Of a stretch of 49,604 bases of DNA, positions 34,152-40,915 are shown piece after piece. The position numbers and the translations under genes are program-made. Source of the DNA: a virus. How positions within the stretch are numbered: the stretch's first letter is position 1; every line of letters starts with the position of its first letter. The notes under the pieces are model-generated. The model was given only the letters and a program-made list of their open reading frames with translations. It searched no databases and was not told the DNA's origin. The stretch is from positions 1-49,604 of IMG/VR virus record IMGVR_UViG_3300045017_000039; one strand, 5' to 3'.

Positions 34152-35570
34152 ATGAACCATATAGATTTGTTTTCAGGTATTGGTGGATTTGCTTTAGCGG
34201 CAAAGGGAGTATGGGGAGATGAATATAATAACCTATTCTTTTGCGATAATAATATTTTTTGCCAAGAAGTCATTAGGAAGAACTTCGGAAAGGAGAGTTT
34301 GATTTATGGGGACATACACGAAATTATTACTTGGCTTGTCGTTAAAAATGTGGTAAAATATATATTATGCGAACACCTAAACAGAAACGAGCAGATTTTA
34401 GAAATCTTCAAAAGGCAATTATTGCTCACCGAAAGCCAAAAGAAATCCTTATATGTGAATATTGCAAAAAAGAATATGAAGCTTTTTTATATGAAAAGAA
34501 GCGACGTAGACGATACTGCTCTCGCATCTGTCGTTACAAAGGGATGCGAGGAGAACTTGCCCCTAATGCAAATGGCGGAAAGTGGATGCGAGGAACAAGT
34601 AATCCAAACTGGAAAAACGGAAGAGGTAGAGAGCGAAACCTGCGTTACTATGACCCAGCAACAATTAAATGGCGAAGAAGAGTATTTGCGAGGAATAGAT
34701 ATACTTGCCAAGATTGTGGATATATACCTACAAAAGCAGGTCAACTTAACGCCCACCACATTGTGCGATGGGTTGACGACAAACGAAAGAGATTTGCTAT
34801 TTCAAATGGCATTACTTTATGCCTTAAATGCCACAATAGGAGACATACAAAATGACAAACGACCAGACCTTGTTTCGGGGGGATTTCCGTGCCAGAGTTT
34901 TTCTTGTGCCGGGAAGCGAAGAGGCACGAAAGATGACCGTTATCTCTGGCCAGAAATGTTTGCAATCATACGACTTACGAAACCGAGGTTCGTCTTGGCA
35001 GAGAACGTTCGTGGCTTACTTACTATTGAAGGGGGAATGGTATTCGAGCAAGTGTGCCTTGACTTGGAAAGAGCAGGTTACGAAGTCCAAACGTTTATTA
35101 TTCCAGCTTGTGCCATCAACGCACCGCACAGGAGAGATAGGGTGTGGATTGTTGCCAACTGCAAATGCGAACTTACACGGAACATCTCCACGTACACTAC
35201 AGAAAGTATCGGAAGGCAAAGTGATGAAGACATTGGACAGACAGATAGCAATGCTTCCGACACCGGCAACGAGGGATTACAAGGGGGCAGGAAAACCCGA
35301 AACGAGGATAGCAACAGGACGGAATATGGCAACGAACAGTTTGACAGATGCAATAGAAGTTTCAACCGCAAAGGGTGGAAGCGAAACTGGCTTGAAGTTG
35401 CAACCAGACTTTGTGGAATGGATGCAAGGATTTCCACAGGGGTGGACAGACTTAAATTATCAGCAAGTAAGCACCGAGTAGAACGCTTAAAGTCATTAGG
35501 AAATGCTATAGTGCCACCACTTGTAATAGAAATTATGAAAGGTATTAAATATGCTGAAATCCAAAAATAA
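34152..35570 (+). CDS. DNA cytosine-C5 methyltransferase with a 177-residue HNH-encoding insertion
   Basis: 472 residues. Motif I 'DLFSGIGGFALA' (5-16), catalytic motif IV 'GGFPCQSFS' (Cys247), motif VI 'LAENVRGL', motif VIII 'HRRDRVWIV' and motif X 'RLKSLGNAIVPP' are all present, so the enzyme could be active and would protect phage DNA. Between 'YGDI' and 'GDIQND..DLVSGG' lies an extra segment of exactly 177 codons with no stop codon; its DNA carries an HNH gene in another frame. The target-recognition part is low complexity in this frame and is overlapped by another frame. AGGTGAGG upstream of the ATG. Confidence 0.85.
   Translation: MNHIDLFSGIGGFALAAKGVWGDEYNNLFFCDNNIFCQEVIRKNFGKESLIYGDIHEIITWLVVKNVVKYILCEHLNRNEQILEIFKRQLLLTESQKKSLYVNIAKKNMKLFYMKRSDVDDTALASVVTKGCEENLPLMQMAESGCEEQVIQTGKTEEVESETCVTMTQQQLNGEEEYLRGIDILAKIVDIYLQKQVNLTPTTLCDGLTTNERDLLFQMALLYALNATIGDIQNDKRPDLVSGGFPCQSFSCAGKRRGTKDDRYLWPEMFAIIRLTKPRFVLAENVRGLLTIEGGMVFEQVCLDLERAGYEVQTFIIPACAINAPHRRDRVWIVANCKCELTRNISTYTTESIGRQSDEDIGQTDSNASDTGNEGLQGGRKTRNEDSNRTEYGNEQFDRCNRSFNRKGWKRNWLEVATRLCGMDARISTGVDRLKLSASKHRVERLKSLGNAIVPPLVIEIMKGIKYAEIQK
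34311..34849 (+). mobile_element. HNH-gene insertion flanked by GACATACA repeats
   Basis: GACATACA occurs at 34311-34318 and 34842-34849, 531 bases (177 codons) apart, each inside a GDI codon triplet of the methyltransferase. Removing one repeat unit restores a normal-length enzyme. The insert is an HNH gene plus about 50 bases. It is thus a candidate homing element that keeps its host frame open. Confidence 0.65.
34367..34855 (+). CDS. HNH endonuclease nested in the methyltransferase gene
   Basis: 162 residues in frame +2 relative to the host gene. N-terminal zinc knuckle 'CEYCKKEYE' with 'YCSRICR' (about 31-66), then 'TSNPNWKNGRGRE', then an HNH core 'CQDCGYIP', 'LNAHHIVRW', 'ITLCLKCHNRRH' (about 114-160) with both zinc CxxC pairs. 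Homing-type HNH enzymes nick sequence-specific sites and spread into alleles lacking them. Its last codons lie in the methyltransferase target copy. No ribosome site is clear, so expression may be low or depend on read-through. Confidence 0.85.
   Translation: MRTPKQKRADFRNLQKAIIAHRKPKEILICEYCKKEYEAFLYEKKRRRRYCSRICRYKGMRGELAPNANGGKWMRGTSNPNWKNGRGRERNLRYYDPATIKWRRRVFARNRYTCQDCGYIPTKAGQLNAHHIVRWVDDKRKRFAISNGITLCLKCHNRRHTK
34852..35481 (+). CDS. overlapping frame with recurrent motif pattern, 209 codons
   Basis: Starts in the HNH stop (ATGA) and lies in the third frame over the methyltransferase C-terminal half. It has 'CALTWKEQVTKSKRLLFQLV', 'LLPTANAN', 'MLPTPATRDYKGA' and 'FVEWMQGFPQGWTDLN'. 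I recognise this LPTP/EWxxGFPxGWTDL pattern from proteins predicted over or beside phage methyltransferases. In the region of the enzyme's low-complexity target domain this frame looks more protein-like. It may be a real overlapping gene or a shadow of conserved motifs; a codon-phase test is needed. Confidence 0.45.
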   Translation: MTNDQTLFRGDFRARVFLVPGSEEARKMTVISGQKCLQSYDLRNRGSSWQRTFVAYLLLKGEWYSSKCALTWKEQVTKSKRLLFQLVPSTHRTGEIGCGLLPTANANLHGTSPRTLQKVSEGKVMKTLDRQIAMLPTPATRDYKGAGKPETRIATGRNMATNSLTDAIEVSTAKGGSETGLKLQPDFVEWMQGFPQGWTDLNYQQVSTE

Positions 35571-35633
35571 GAACAACTTTTTATATAAAGTAACAGACAC
35601 CATGAGGAGTTAATTATATAAGAGGAGGTTGAA

Positions 35634-35795
35634 ATGAATATTATTTGCTTGGAAATTGGTAAACAAATGTCGCGGTCGCGGTCGCGGTCGTGGTCGCGGT
35701 CGTGGTCGCAGTCGGGGTCGTGGTCGGGGTCGCGGTTGGGGTCGCGGTCGTGGTCGGGGTCGCAGTCGGGGTCGCGGTCGTGGTCGTGGTCGTAA
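35634..35795 (+). CDS. 53-codon Ser/Arg/Trp dipeptide-repeat frame
   Basis: The only frame here with an ATG and ribosome site (AGAGGAGG). After 12 ordinary residues it is a run of S-R, S-W, S-G and S-Q pairs produced by a hexanucleotide repeat, closed by TAA. Frame +1 instead reads Arg-Gly repeats and differs between units mostly at synonymous positions, yet has no ATG. The true product is therefore uncertain; a frameshift or a TTG start at 35656 could give the Arg-Gly protein. Confidence 0.4.
   Translation: MNIICLEIGKQMSRSRSRSWSRSWSQSGSWSGSRLGSRSWSGSQSGSRSWSWS
35670..35792 (+). repeat. GGTCGN hexanucleotide microsatellite
   Basis: About 20 tandem copies of GGTCGC/GGTCGT/GGTCGG with a few variants (AGTCGG, TGGGGT). 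Because the unit is six bases, expansion never shifts frame. All six frames are open across it. Variation is concentrated at the sixth base, the wobble base of Arg codons in the Arg-Gly frame. Confidence 0.9.
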
Positions 35796-35812
35796 AACAA
35801 AAAGGAGGTAAA

Positions 35813-36154
35813 ATGACAAGAATTATTGAGATTTCTGATGAAACTTATGAAAAAATTAGACAACAATTAGGGGAGGATTGTTTTAAAGACATAACTTCAT
35901 TGCAAGATATGGTAGGTGAAAAATTCTTTTTTAGAACAGTTACTTATCATTTAACTGGTAGAGTTAAAAAAGTTATTGGTTCTATTCTTGAATTAGAAAA
36001 TGCTGCTTGGATAGCCGATAGTGGGAGATTTATGAATGCCATTAAAGAGGGGAAATTAAGCGAGGTTGAACCAGTAGGGAGAGCATTTATCAATATAAAC
36101 TCGGTAACAGATTTCTTTCCTTGGAAGCATCCTTTACCAGATAAACAACTATAA
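35813..36154 (+). CDS. conserved phage protein of unknown function
   Basis: 113 residues from ATG 35813 (AAAGGAGG upstream; the longer in-frame reading through the hexamer repeat is rejected). 'GEKFFFRTVTYHLTGRVKKV', 'ENAAWIADSGRFMNAIKEG', 'VEPVGR' and 'DFFPWKHPLP' form a pattern I recognise from a frequent small phage protein. Role unknown. Confidence 0.75.
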   Translation: MTRIIEISDETYEKIRQQLGEDCFKDITSLQDMVGEKFFFRTVTYHLTGRVKKVIGSILELENAAWIADSGRFMNAIKEGKLSEVEPVGRAFININSVTDFFPWKHPLPDKQL

Positions 36155-36164
36155 TAGAGGAGTT

Positions 36165-36419
36165 ATGAGTGCTGACAACGGTATTTACATTCACAAGTTC
36201 CGTAATGGTTGGGCGGTAGAACATTGCCAAGCCATAGATAATATTTACTGGCATAGAGGCAAAAAGAAATATAATTATGGTATTCTATATTCTTATTTTC
36301 GTGGAGCAAAGAGATTTAAAACTAAAGGCAGAGCATTAAAGTATGCTTTTAAATTACAAGATGAAATATTATTAGATGACTTTTGTCCGATATTAGAATA
36401 TGGGATATGTGAAGTATAA
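36165..36419 (+). CDS. conserved phage protein ('MSADNGIYI' type)
   Basis: Eighty-four residues. 'MSADNGIYIHKFRNGWAVEH' and 'KGRALKYAFKLQDEILLDD' and the end 'ILEYGI' are typical of a small early-region protein common in phages, without known function. GAGGAG precedes the ATG. Confidence 0.75.
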   Translation: MSADNGIYIHKFRNGWAVEHCQAIDNIYWHRGKKKYNYGILYSYFRGAKRFKTKGRALKYAFKLQDEILLDDFCPILEYGICEV

Positions 36420-36457
36420 GCCGAAGTCCGTGAGGGGATAGAAGAATTGTTTAAAAA
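36418..36457 (+). repeat. direct repeat, copy 2 (partner at 34055-34095)
   Basis: See copy 1. Here the encoded 'AEVREGIEELFKKEV' tail has lost everything upstream of a stop, so it is an orphan gene end. Its last part (AAAAAGGAGG) doubles as the ribosome site of the next gene. Confidence 0.7.
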
Positions 36458-36468
36458 GGAGGTGTAGT

Positions 36469-36873
36469 ATGGGTTTCTTGAATTGGACAGTTAAAGATAA
36501 GGAAGTTAAAAGTTTGGTGAAGCAGGTTGAAGATTTGCTTGAGGAAAAGAAAAAACTAAAAGAGGAACTTGAAGATTTGAAGTTGAAGAAACGCCTTGAG
36601 CAGGAAGAAATTAAACATCTTACCCGCATCAATGAGGAGAGAATGAGGCAGGAAGTTGAGGGGGAAAAAATCAAGTTAGCAAAAGAACAGGCAGAGGCTA
36701 TAGCAAAATTTAAAGAAGAACAAAGGGTGTTGTTAGTTGAAAGCCTGAAATCTTTCCACGAAAAAATGGAAGGAAGGTTCAACACAGAACTCGGTAATTT
36801 AAAAGAAATCTATCAAGCCCTTATGAGCAGATTACCCAATGTCAACTTAACATTGGAAAAGAGGATAAAATGA
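36469..36873 (+). CDS. coiled-coil protein
   Basis: A 134-residue protein that is nearly one long helix of Lys/Glu heptads (about 10-115). Strong AAAGGAGG. Four-base overlap with the next gene. No family recognised; likely oligomeric. Confidence 0.55.
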   Translation: MGFLNWTVKDKEVKSLVKQVEDLLEEKKKLKEELEDLKLKKRLEQEEIKHLTRINEERMRQEVEGEKIKLAKEQAEAIAKFKEEQRVLLVESLKSFHEKMEGRFNTELGNLKEIYQALMSRLPNVNLTLEKRIK

Positions 36874-37070
36874 CAAATTGGTATGAGCAATTAAACTGGA
36901 CAACTACCACAGGAACTGGAGGATACACCACAAGCACAGGAGATTACACAGTAGAACAACTACAAGTATCTTTTTATCGCATCAACGAACTCTGTTCATT
37001 TTCAGAGGGTGGAATATTTAAAGAACCGCTTGATGAATTAAGAATAAAAGTGGCAAAGTGGTTGAAGTAA
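36870..37070 (+). CDS. small Thr/Gly-rich protein
   Basis: Sixty-six residues. A Thr/Gly/Tyr N-terminus ('WTTTTGTGGYTTSTGDYTVE') and a helical C-terminus. Coupled to the upstream gene. Unknown function. The frame 37072-37206 immediately after lacks a ribosome site. Confidence 0.55.
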   Translation: MTNWYEQLNWTTTTGTGGYTTSTGDYTVEQLQVSFYRINELCSFSEGGIFKEPLDELRIKVAKWLK

Positions 37071-37126
37071 AATGACCGAATTTGAGTGTTATTACAAGTT
37101 GTATAAGAAAGAAGGAGGCGTAAATT

Positions 37127-37288
37127 ATGAAATTCTTAAAGTGGTACTCGTTTATTTGCGTGGGTGTTTCTACTCTTTATTGTTTGAGAGATGGTTTTTT
37201 GGGTAATGAAAATGCCTTTTTAGGAGCCATTTTTTATATACCCATTGCCATTTATCTTTGGAAATTGGTAATAAAAAAGGAGGTCTAA
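37127..37288 (+). CDS. two-helix membrane mini-protein
   Basis: 53 residues with two hydrophobic helices ('FICVGVSTLYCL', 'FLGAIFYIPIAIYLWKLVI'). GAAGGAGG upstream and TAATG overlap with the next gene. Small membrane proteins in early regions often act on superinfection or host membrane; here unproven. Confidence 0.6.
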   Translation: MKFLKWYSFICVGVSTLYCLRDGFLGNENAFLGAIFYIPIAIYLWKLVIKKEV

Positions 37289-37464
37289 TGGCAGTTTCAT
37301 ATGGTTGTGACAGGTGTGGACGGTTAGTTCACCCGGAAGTAGATCTTTATGAACTTAATATTCGTGAACCCATGAAAGATAGGCCGGTTATCCGTCCCAT
37401 TGAAATTTGTGCCCACTGTAAAGAAGAAATCGTTGCATTTATTAATAACCAAAAGGAGGTTTGA
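37288..37464 (+). CDS. zinc-ribbon mini-protein
   Basis: 58 residues: 'YGCDRCGRLVHPEVDLYELN' and 'ICAHCKEEIVAFINN', a CxxC...CxxC ribbon resembling phage/host small zinc proteins. AAAAGGAGG upstream, start inside the previous stop. Function unknown. Confidence 0.65.
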   Translation: MAVSYGCDRCGRLVHPEVDLYELNIREPMKDRPVIRPIEICAHCKEEIVAFINNQKEV

Positions 37465-37673
37465 TGTTTGAAAAAAAGAAAACAGAGGATAAAAAGGTGG
37501 AACCTACGCCCATTCCAACACCGACATTGGGGAAAGAAGCATCTTTAGATGATAGGGTAGATGCTCTTCATGATGCGATAATACAACTTATTAAAGAAAC
37601 TACTCAGCTTATTAAAGAATGGCAGGATTTAAAAGAAAATATAACCATTTGGCAGAAAGCTGGTAGATTTTGA
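37464..37673 (+). CDS. small helical protein before the recombination genes
   Basis: Sixty-nine residues; a Lys/Pro/Thr-rich disordered start, then a helix (about 28-62). ATG at 37464 follows AAAAGGAGG. May be an accessory to the ATPase next door. Confidence 0.5.
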   Translation: MFEKKKTEDKKVEPTPIPTPTLGKEASLDDRVDALHDAIIQLIKETTQLIKEWQDLKENITIWQKAGRF

Positions 37674-37687
37674 AGGAGGTGATAAGT

Positions 37688-38407
37688 GTGTCTCTAAAAT
37701 TTGAAAAATCTCCCTCAAAAATAAATAGGGGGATTAGTCTGTTAATTTATGCAGATCCCGGTGTTGGGAAAACTACACTTGCATCAACATTGCCCACCGG
37801 CGAAACGTTGATCATCAACACCGAGGCTGGATTGGGTCCCCTTCTGGGAACTGATCATGTAGTGTTTAACATCAACGGTGATAATCTTGACAGACTCGAA
37901 GAAATTTATAAATATCTTCGGACGGAAAAACACCCCTTTAAATACGTTGTTGTTGACAATATCTCTGAACTTGAACAATGGATCATTCTTTCTTTAACGG
38001 TTAAACGAGGAAAAGAGTTTACTGAGATTAGAGAATATGGTGACGCAGCTTTCAAGATGAGGGAATATCTTCATTTATTCAGAGACCTTATCTTCAGAGA
38101 AATTTGTGTTGTCTTCAACGCCTGGGAATTTCCCATGGAGATTCGTAGCCTAGAGGGTGTAGTGATAACCAAGACCTTTCCTAAGTTGGCAAGAAAAATA
38201 GCTCCCGAAGTATGTGGTATCGTTGATGTGGTGGGTCACTTACAGGTCCACGAAAAATCAGGTAAACGTTGGATAAGATTTGGACCCTCCGATCAATATA
38301 TTACCAAATCCCAATTTAAGGGTTTAGATCGTGATGAGCCCGCTGATTTAAAGGTTGTGTTAAAAAAGTTATTTGAATTTGATTATTCTAAGGAGGTGGA
38401 TAAATGA
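37688..38407 (+). CDS. Sak4-like RecA-fold ATPase (single-strand annealing)
   Basis: 239 residues. Walker A 'ADPGVGKTT' (22-30, K28), a Walker B-like 'FKYVVVDNISELEQW' and a RecA-like core match phage AAA_24/Sak4 recombinases, which anneal single strands and usually pair with a single-strand-binding-like DUF669 protein as here. I use GTG 37688 because GGAGG sits eight bases upstream; an upstream in-frame TTG is weaker. Likely serves recombination-dependent repair or replication. Confidence 0.8.
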   Translation: MSLKFEKSPSKINRGISLLIYADPGVGKTTLASTLPTGETLIINTEAGLGPLLGTDHVVFNINGDNLDRLEEIYKYLRTEKHPFKYVVVDNISELEQWIILSLTVKRGKEFTEIREYGDAAFKMREYLHLFRDLIFREICVVFNAWEFPMEIRSLEGVVITKTFPKLARKIAPEVCGIVDVVGHLQVHEKSGKRWIRFGPSDQYITKSQFKGLDRDEPADLKVVLKKLFEFDYSKEVDK

Positions 38408-38877
38408 GTTTACACGTTGATTGGACTAAGGCTAATTCTAATATTGAACTTTACCCCGCTGGCACTTACAAGGTTTGTATTACTCGTTGGGAATATGTCA
38501 CGGCAAAAACGGGAAGTAAACAGATACGTTGGGTTGCTGAGATTGAAGAACCAACGGAATTTGCTACCAAACCCATACTGGATCACTGTGTCCTCAGTGA
38601 AAATACTACTTGGAAATTAGCTAATTTTGTATCTTCTTGTGGTATAAATACTAATAAATTACCCATTACTGAGGTGGGTAGTCCTTCGTTTGAACGGATT
38701 TTGGATGCCTGCGTAGGAAGATCCATGTATTGGAATCTTAATGTAGAAACTTACCAAGGAATAAATCGCAATAAAGTACAGGAATATCTTCGTGACGAAA
38801 AACAACCGCCATTAGAAATAGAGATTGGTGAGGGAGAATTACCAGATTTTCTTGAAGATGCCGGTACGCCTGCATGA
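38404..38877 (+). CDS. DUF669-like ssDNA-binding partner protein
   Basis: 157 residues. 'LYPAGTYKVCITRWEYVTAK', 'DHCVLSENTTWKLANFVSSC' and 'GRSMYWNLNVETYQGINRNK' are the family pattern (OB-like) of DUF669 proteins adjoining Sak4 ATPases. ATGA overlap with the ATPase. An acidic C-terminus fits a ssDNA-binding protein. Confidence 0.75.
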   Translation: MSLHVDWTKANSNIELYPAGTYKVCITRWEYVTAKTGSKQIRWVAEIEEPTEFATKPILDHCVLSENTTWKLANFVSSCGINTNKLPITEVGSPSFERILDACVGRSMYWNLNVETYQGINRNKVQEYLRDEKQPPLEIEIGEGELPDFLEDAGTPA

Positions 38878-39125
38878 TTAGAATAAACATTAAAGAACCC
38901 ATCTGGAACGGAGGTGCTGACGCACGGTGCGTTGGCATCGCCGAGTACCGGATGACGGATGAGCAATTACTTATCAACATAGAGTATATCAATAAATATA
39001 AAGAAAGAATTTATCCTAATCCTTATTTTATTACTAAGACCAAAGCATTGACTTATCCCGTTAAGAAAGTAAAGGGTGTTAATCTCAGAATAATACCAAT
39101 TAGGGATTTGGTAAGAGGTATATAA
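38874..39125 (+). CDS. conserved small protein of the recombination operon
   Basis: Eighty-three residues; 'GIAEYRMTDEQLLINIEYIN' and 'PNPYFITKTKALTYPVKKVK' are familiar from early phage operons. ATGA overlap with the DUF669-like gene. Function unknown, probably DNA-metabolism accessory. Confidence 0.65.
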   Translation: MIRINIKEPIWNGGADARCVGIAEYRMTDEQLLINIEYINKYKERIYPNPYFITKTKALTYPVKKVKGVNLRIIPIRDLVRGI

Positions 39126-39137
39126 CAAAGGAGAATA

Positions 39138-39932
39138 ATGGATAAGAGATATATTAATCCCTACAAGATGTTTCTTGGAGCTTTCTTACCCAACTGGCTA
39201 CTAAGAAGACAGGAACTATCCCCAGGGGCGAAGCTGTGCTATGCACGGCTCGCCCAATATGCCGGAGAAAACGGAGTCTGTTATCCTAAACAGGAAACGT
39301 TGGGAGAAGATTTGGGGGTTAGTCGCTATCAAGTATTGAGGTATATTGCGGAACTTAAAAAAGTAAAATTATTAGAGACAAGACGCGAAAGTAAGGGGAA
39401 CATCTATCTTTTCCTATTACATGAATGGATGGAAATGTTCAATGTTGCACTTCATTCTCCAAGTGATGTTGCAAACATGCCACCTGATAGCGTTGCAAAT
39501 ATGCCACATTGTATAGGAAGAGAATCATTAGAAGAGAATCATATAATACATCCCCCCTATTATCCCCCCAAGGATTCTACACACCTTAAAGACTTTCCTT
39601 TCTTTGAGGAAGAAATTTTTCGGACGTGGAACGAACTTGCCTGTCTTTGTCCTGTTTTACCTGCGGTTAAGGGAATTTCGGGTGAACGTCGCAGGCATCT
39701 GAAGCAGAGATATTCCAACGCTACTTTCAAGAAAGATTGGAAACAAGCCATGGGAGAGATCCCAAAGAATCCTTTCTTGTTGGGTACCGGTAAACATAAA
39801 TGGGTAGCCAACTTTGATTGGTTTATAGCCAATGATACTAATTTTTTGAAGATTCTAGAGGGTAGATATCGGGGCACAGAGGCAGAACAAGTCAACGAAC
39901 AGGAACGTATAATGAAGAAAGTAAGATCATGA
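39138..39932 (+). CDS. winged-helix replication-initiator-like protein
   Basis: 264 residues. N-terminal winged HTH: 'LSPGAKLCYARLAQYAGENG', 'YPKQETLGEDLGVSRYQVLR', 'YIAELKKVKLLETRRESKG' (about 26-90), the layout of phage replication/initiator proteins. A Pro-rich linker with a 'VANMPxxS' direct repeat follows, then a C-terminal helical domain (about 150-260). No helicase, polymerase or primase was found in this window, so it probably recruits host machinery. Confidence 0.7.
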   Translation: MDKRYINPYKMFLGAFLPNWLLRRQELSPGAKLCYARLAQYAGENGVCYPKQETLGEDLGVSRYQVLRYIAELKKVKLLETRRESKGNIYLFLLHEWMEMFNVALHSPSDVANMPPDSVANMPHCIGRESLEENHIIHPPYYPPKDSTHLKDFPFFEEEIFRTWNELACLCPVLPAVKGISGERRRHLKQRYSNATFKKDWKQAMGEIPKNPFLLGTGKHKWVANFDWFIANDTNFLKILEGRYRGTEAEQVNEQERIMKKVRS

Positions 39933-40138
39933 AACAGATTAAATATACTATGATAGATTTAATCAATATCAGGAAAGAGTATGATGATAATTTTGAGAAT
40001 TTAAAAGCATTTGTGAATACACCTCAACACCAGAAATTTGTAGAGATTGAACGGATTCTCTATAAAATAGAGAAGAAAATTATGCACTGTTTATTTAGGG
40101 AGAGGTATAGACATGTTAGAAAAGATAGGGAAACTTGA
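39929..40138 (+). CDS. small helical protein
   Basis: Sixty-nine residues, basic and helical, overlapping the initiator-like gene by four bases and the next gene by 26. No family recognised. Confidence 0.5.
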   Translation: MKQIKYTMIDLINIRKEYDDNFENLKAFVNTPQHQKFVEIERILYKIEKKIMHCLFRERYRHVRKDRET

Positions 40139-40511
40139 TATTACGACAATAAGACGTGGGGATTTTAAGAACTGGTTAATTCAGAAAGGTATATCATTAG
40201 ATGAGTTTAAGAAACTGGGTTTGGATCAACGCAAGATAACTTTTTTGAGATGGAAACATGGCATGCTTAACGATGATTCCAACACAGCAGCTGAAGATAA
40301 TGAATGGGAAGTTATTCATATGTTGCAAGGAACAACCAAGGATCAGTGGAAAACCCTTGATATAGGAGTGCGTGCTTATCTTTATAGAAAGTATAAATGG
40401 CATAAGTATTGTCAGAAGATTTGGAAAGCCATAGAGGATGAATCTTTTTTCTATAGTGATATGGGAGAAGTAATTAAAATTAAGGAAATGTTTGGTGGAA
40501 AGGAGGTTTAA
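40113..40511 (+). CDS. early protein of unknown function
   Basis: 132 residues, helical, basic. 'WLIQKGISLDEFKKLGLDQR' and 'LDIGVRAYLYRKYKWHKYC' suggest an HTH-like or DNA-bound helix bundle. Partial overlap with the upstream gene. Unknown function. Confidence 0.55.
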   Translation: MLEKIGKLDITTIRRGDFKNWLIQKGISLDEFKKLGLDQRKITFLRWKHGMLNDDSNTAAEDNEWEVIHMLQGTTKDQWKTLDIGVRAYLYRKYKWHKYCQKIWKAIEDESFFYSDMGEVIKIKEMFGGKEV

Positions 40512-40667
40512 ATGAAAAAGATAATTTTGGGTATGATTGCGATAACTTTATTAATAGTATTGATAGCTTGGAGGAGAACAGATTATACTTGTTTAAATAG
40601 ATGTTTGCAAAATGGTTATCAATATGGTTACTGTAAATATCTTTGCAGTTGGGATACGAACTATTAG
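40512..40667 (+). CDS. secreted/membrane-anchored CX3C-CX3C mini-protein
   Basis: 51 residues. A signal-anchor helix ('KKIILGMIAITLLIVLIAW', about 2-20) precedes a short domain with C27-x3-C31-x9-C41-x3-C45 and 'NGYQYGYC' between, the cysteine framework of alpha-hairpinin-like folds. AGGAGG upstream. The likely location is periplasm or the outer face of the inner membrane. Whether it is an inhibitor, exclusion factor or other is not shown. Confidence 0.65.
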   Translation: MKKIILGMIAITLLIVLIAWRRTDYTCLNRCLQNGYQYGYCKYLCSWDTNY

Positions 40668-40673
40668 GGGGGG

Positions 40674-40796
40674 ATGATGGCTGGAGAAAAAACCCCTTAT
40701 GGTTATCGTTGTAAGAGATGTGGAAAAAAAATGCGTGTTGAACGAAATGCGGTGAGGGATTTATGTGCAAAGTGTCGAAGAAAATTATACAAATAA
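40674..40796 (+). CDS. zinc-ribbon mini-protein
   Basis: 40 residues: 'YRCKRCGKKM' and 'LCAKCRRKLYK', a CxxC-x14-CxxC ribbon with a basic tail. Poly-G ribosome site. Overlaps the next gene by 34 bases. Confidence 0.6.
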   Translation: MMAGEKTPYGYRCKRCGKKMRVERNAVRDLCAKCRRKLYK

Positions 40797-40915
40797 AAGG
40801 AGTAATATTACTTCTGTTGATTATTGGTAGTTGGGTATTGCTAATATACTTAACCTACATACTTGCCATAGGAATCATTTGGATTATTAATCTTTTTTGG
40901 TTACTTAGAAAATGA
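40763..40915 (+). CDS. two-helix membrane mini-protein
   Basis: 50 residues, two hydrophobic segments (about 12-30 and 32-48) with a basic start. Nested start within the zinc-ribbon gene and ATGA overlap with the next gene. No ribosome site stronger than AAAATTA upstream, so expression relies on coupling. Confidence 0.5.
   Translation: MCKVSKKIIQIKGVILLLLIIGSWVLLIYLTYILAIGIIWIINLFWLLRK

Noticed and set aside
34487-34759. Minus-strand frame across the HNH insertion.
   Set aside because: Antisense to three plausible coding frames, with no ribosome site.
35078-35866. Long minus-strand frames with Asp/His/Arg or Arg-Pro repeats over the hexamer repeat.
   Set aside because: All six frames are open across the hexanucleotide repeat; these lack ribosome sites and oppose the operon direction.
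37072-37206. 44-codon frame starting right after the Thr/Gly-rich gene.
   Set aside because: No ribosome site, and it is overlapped by the better-supported two-helix membrane protein with GAAGGAGG.
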